From positions 124,001-188,000 of the forward strand of contig NZ_JAFEMB010000006.1 in assembly GCF_016892705.1 (NCBI RefSeq): a stretch of 64,000 nucleotides of DNA, in the 5' to 3' direction. Position 1 is the first letter of the stretch. Every line of letters begins with the position of its first letter. Origin of the DNA: Microvirga pudoricolor (GTDB lineage Bacteria > Pseudomonadota > Alphaproteobacteria > Rhizobiales > Beijerinckiaceae). The position numbers and the translations under genes were made by a program. The notes under the pieces were generated by a model that saw only the letters and a program-made list of their open reading frames with translations, did no database searches and was not told the origin of the DNA. Of the stretch, positions 62,559 through 64,000 are shown piece by piece.

Positions 62559-63260
62559 ATGGCTATCAAAGAAGGTAAGCGCATCCGCGCCGCTCGCGAA
62601 GGTGTCGACACCGTCAAGCTCTACGGCATCCAGGACGCCGTGAAGCTCGTCAAGGAGCGCGCCAAGGCCAAGTTCGACGAGACGATCGAGGTTTCCATGA
62701 ACCTCGGCGTCGATCCCCGCCACGCCGACCAGATGGTTCGCGGCGTCTGCAACCTGCCCAACGGCTCCGGCCGGACGGTGCGCGTTGCCGTGTTCGCCCG
62801 CGGCGCCAAGGCCGACGAGGCCAAGGCGGCCGGTGCCGACATCGTCGGTGCCGAGGAGCTGTTCGAGACCGTCAACGGCGGCACGATCGACTTCGACCGC
62901 TGCATCGCCACTCCGGACATGATGCCGCTGGTCGGCCGTCTCGGTAAGGTGCTCGGCCCGCGCGGCATGATGCCGAACCCGAAGGTCGGCACCGTGACCA
63001 TGGACGTGAAGAGCGCCGTCGAGGCCGCCAAGGGCGGCGCGGTGGAGTTCCGCGTCGAGAAGGCCGGTATCGTTCATGCCGGTATCGGCAAGGCCTCCTT
63101 CGACGAGGGCAAGCTGATCGAGAACATCAAGGCTTTCGCCGACGCGGTCTCCAAGGCCAAGCCGTCGGGCGCCAAGGGCACCTACGTCCAGCGCGTCGCG
63201 ATCTCCTCGACGATGGGCCCGGGCGTGAAGGTGGATCCGTCATCCGTTCTGAACGGCTAA
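62559..63260 (+). CDS. rplA: Ribosomal protein L1
   Basis: 233-residue large-subunit protein. [31 protein letters not shown], and [15 protein letters not shown] are the L1 hallmarks. It forms the L1 stalk and autoregulates the L11-L1 operon in E. coli. ATG 62559. Confidence 0.97.
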   Translation: MAIKEGKRIRAAREGVDTVKLYGIQDAVKLVKERAKAKFDETIEVSMNLGVDPRHADQMVRGVCNLPNGSGRTVRVAVFARGAKADEAKAAGADIVGAEELFETVNGGTIDFDRCIATPDMMPLVGRLGKVLGPRGMMPNPKVGTVTMDVKSAVEAAKGGAVEFRVEKAGIVHAGIGKASFDEGKLIENIKAFADAVSKAKPSGAKGTYVQRVAISSTMGPGVKVDPSSVLNG

Positions 63261-63278
63261 GTCAGCGTTAAATATTCA

Positions 63279-63312
63279 AAAAGACCCGGCACATGTGCCG
63301 GGTCTTTTCTTT
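63279..63312 (+). terminator. Intrinsic terminator after rplA
   Basis: Long palindrome AAAAGACCCGGCAC (63279-63292) / GTGCCGGGTCTTTT (63295-63308) followed by CTTTTTG. It is 19 bp after the rplA stop. It separates rplKA from the rplJ side. Confidence 0.9.
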
Positions 63313-63314
63313 TT

Positions 63315-63805
63315 GCCGGATTTGAAACTCTAATTCGTTGTCCCTATCCTTAGCTGGAGAAGCTTTGGCTGGGAAAAATCTGGGACTTCGGACCTCGGTG
63401 CCATCGGGAATATGATAACCGAGGGTCTGACGCCGTTTTGCGCAATCTACACGCTTGTCCCGGCTCTCTCAGGCAGAATGACACTCAGTGGTTTCCACGG
63501 AGAGTGCTCCCCAGAGTCGAGGGCGAAGAGCCGAAAAACGGCTCCAGCTCGGGCTCTTGAACAGCCAAGCCTGGCCCCCATATCAGGTATCCAGCCCACA
63601 ATCCCTCCACAATCCCGCCATGCAAATGCCTCTTGGCATTTGATGGAAAAGGGCTTATGGAACCCATTCTAGATTCACTAAAAGCGCCCTCAGCAGGAGC
63701 TACTGTCTAGAGTAGCGGAGTTGTTGGCAACGAATCCGTCCCGGAAACGGGACGGTGACAGGCCGGAAGGCCAGAGGGAAACCTTTGGCGTTTTCCGGCT
63801 ATGTC
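63315..63805. other. Long intergenic region before the L10 leader
   Basis: About 490 bp between the rplA terminator and the L10-type leader, containing no convincing protein gene. It should hold the promoter of the rplJL(rpoBC) operon. A hairpin CCGTCCC / GGGACGG lies near 63739-63757. I recognise no -10/-35 with confidence. Confidence 0.5.
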
Positions 63806-63873
63806 CTGTCCAAGACTGCAGGCGCTGGCTCGTCCAGCTTAATTCGTGAGGGCCTGCATAGACGGGGAAGCCG
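63806..63873 (+). ncRNA. Ribosomal protein L10 leader RNA (rplJ leader)
   Basis: The sequence CTGTCCAAGACTGCAGGCGC starts the conserved leader core. GCAGGC (63818-63823) pairs with GCCTGC (63852-63857). An inner hairpin GCTGG (63824-63828) / CCAGC (63834-63838) is followed by CTTAATTC, and the 3' side is CATAGACGGGGAAGCC. This fits the L10-leader consensus (CAAGAC ... CTTAAT ... TAGACGG) known upstream of rplJ, where L10(L12)4 binds and represses translation. The rplJ gene itself is just beyond the right edge. Confidence 0.75.
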
Positions 63874-64000
63874 AATTCACGTCCGTCAACGCGGACACCG
63901 GGTATCGGTTCGAACCATCTCGCCCGAATGTTTTCATGGACCCGCTCCATGGCATCCGGGGGACAGGGCTTGCGAGAGCGTCGCTTGAGACGCCCCGGCG

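Noticed and set aside
63412..63672. An 86-codon plus-strand frame after rplA
   Set aside because: Codon use is unlike the neighbours, there is no Shine-Dalgarno sequence and no domain. Left as non-coding spacer.
63690..63950. An 86-codon minus-strand frame at the right edge
   Set aside because: It lies opposite the L10-type leader core and has no recognised domain. The RNA structure explains the sequence better.

Overview
High-GC, strongly third-position-biased DNA from an alphaproteobacterial chromosome. The best fit is Hyphomicrobiales/Methylobacteriaceae (Microvirga- or Methylobacterium-like). This is inferred from an Usg protein, DUF6867 inside a liv operon, two DUF6894 genes, DUF3126, a Porin_2-type porin, a bacterial transglutaminase-like cysteine peptidase, and the order hisI / iscU-like / yidD / thrS. 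The window is almost all compact core genome. I see no prophage, insertion sequence, CRISPR array or rRNA operon.

Layout. 0-7.4 kb: edge of a Crp/Fnr regulator, rpe, a DadA-like oxidoreductase, a 24-repeat RTX protein, a P1-family self-cleaving peptidase, ccdA and small DUF genes. 7.4-13.1 kb: a complete branched-chain amino acid ABC transporter operon (livH-livM-livG-livF-DUF6867-livK, minus strand) with overlapping stops and starts, an internal hairpin before livK and a terminator after it. 13.5-24.6 kb: housekeeping and metabolic genes (flavin reductase, formyltransferase, exoD, radC, GFA, LysE, map, FkbM methyltransferase), a RelE/XRE toxin-antitoxin operon with a visible promoter and operator, sfsA, and a cinA-like/gpt/acyl-ligase run. 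24.7-31.3 kb: envelope and small-protein region (secreted 4-Cys protein, porin, DUF4174, a TIGR02587/TIGR02588 membrane pair, two DUF6894 paralogues, a lipoprotein, tRNA-Leu). 31.3-45.4 kb: FAD monooxygenase with CHCC zinc-finger protein, hydrolase, cysE, gamma carbonic anhydrase, rhomboid, patatin, hisI, iscU-like, an intruding radical SAM gene, yidD and thrS. 45.4-59 kb: a secreted protein built of three tandem beta-domains next to a YfhO membrane protein, nitroreductase, CoA-lyase/MaoC pair, nadK, cutA, a Tat metallo-hydrolase, two SpoU methyltransferases, an MHS-type transporter and tRNA-Thr. 59-64 kb: the translation block tRNA-Tyr, tRNA-Gly, tuf, tRNA-Trp, secE, nusG, rplK, rplA, then a terminator and, at the right edge, an L10-type leader RNA that should precede rplJ just outside the window.

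No large undescribed multi-gene system is evident. The best candidates for a second look are the orphan radical SAM protein with a cysteine-depleted SPASM-like tail inserted between iscU-like and yidD, the triple-repeat secreted protein paired with YfhO, the small conserved DUF6867 membrane protein inside the liv operon, the promoter/operator architecture of the toxin-antitoxin operon, the S-T rather than N-T predicted cleavage site of the P1 peptidase, and several families of intergenic palindromes.
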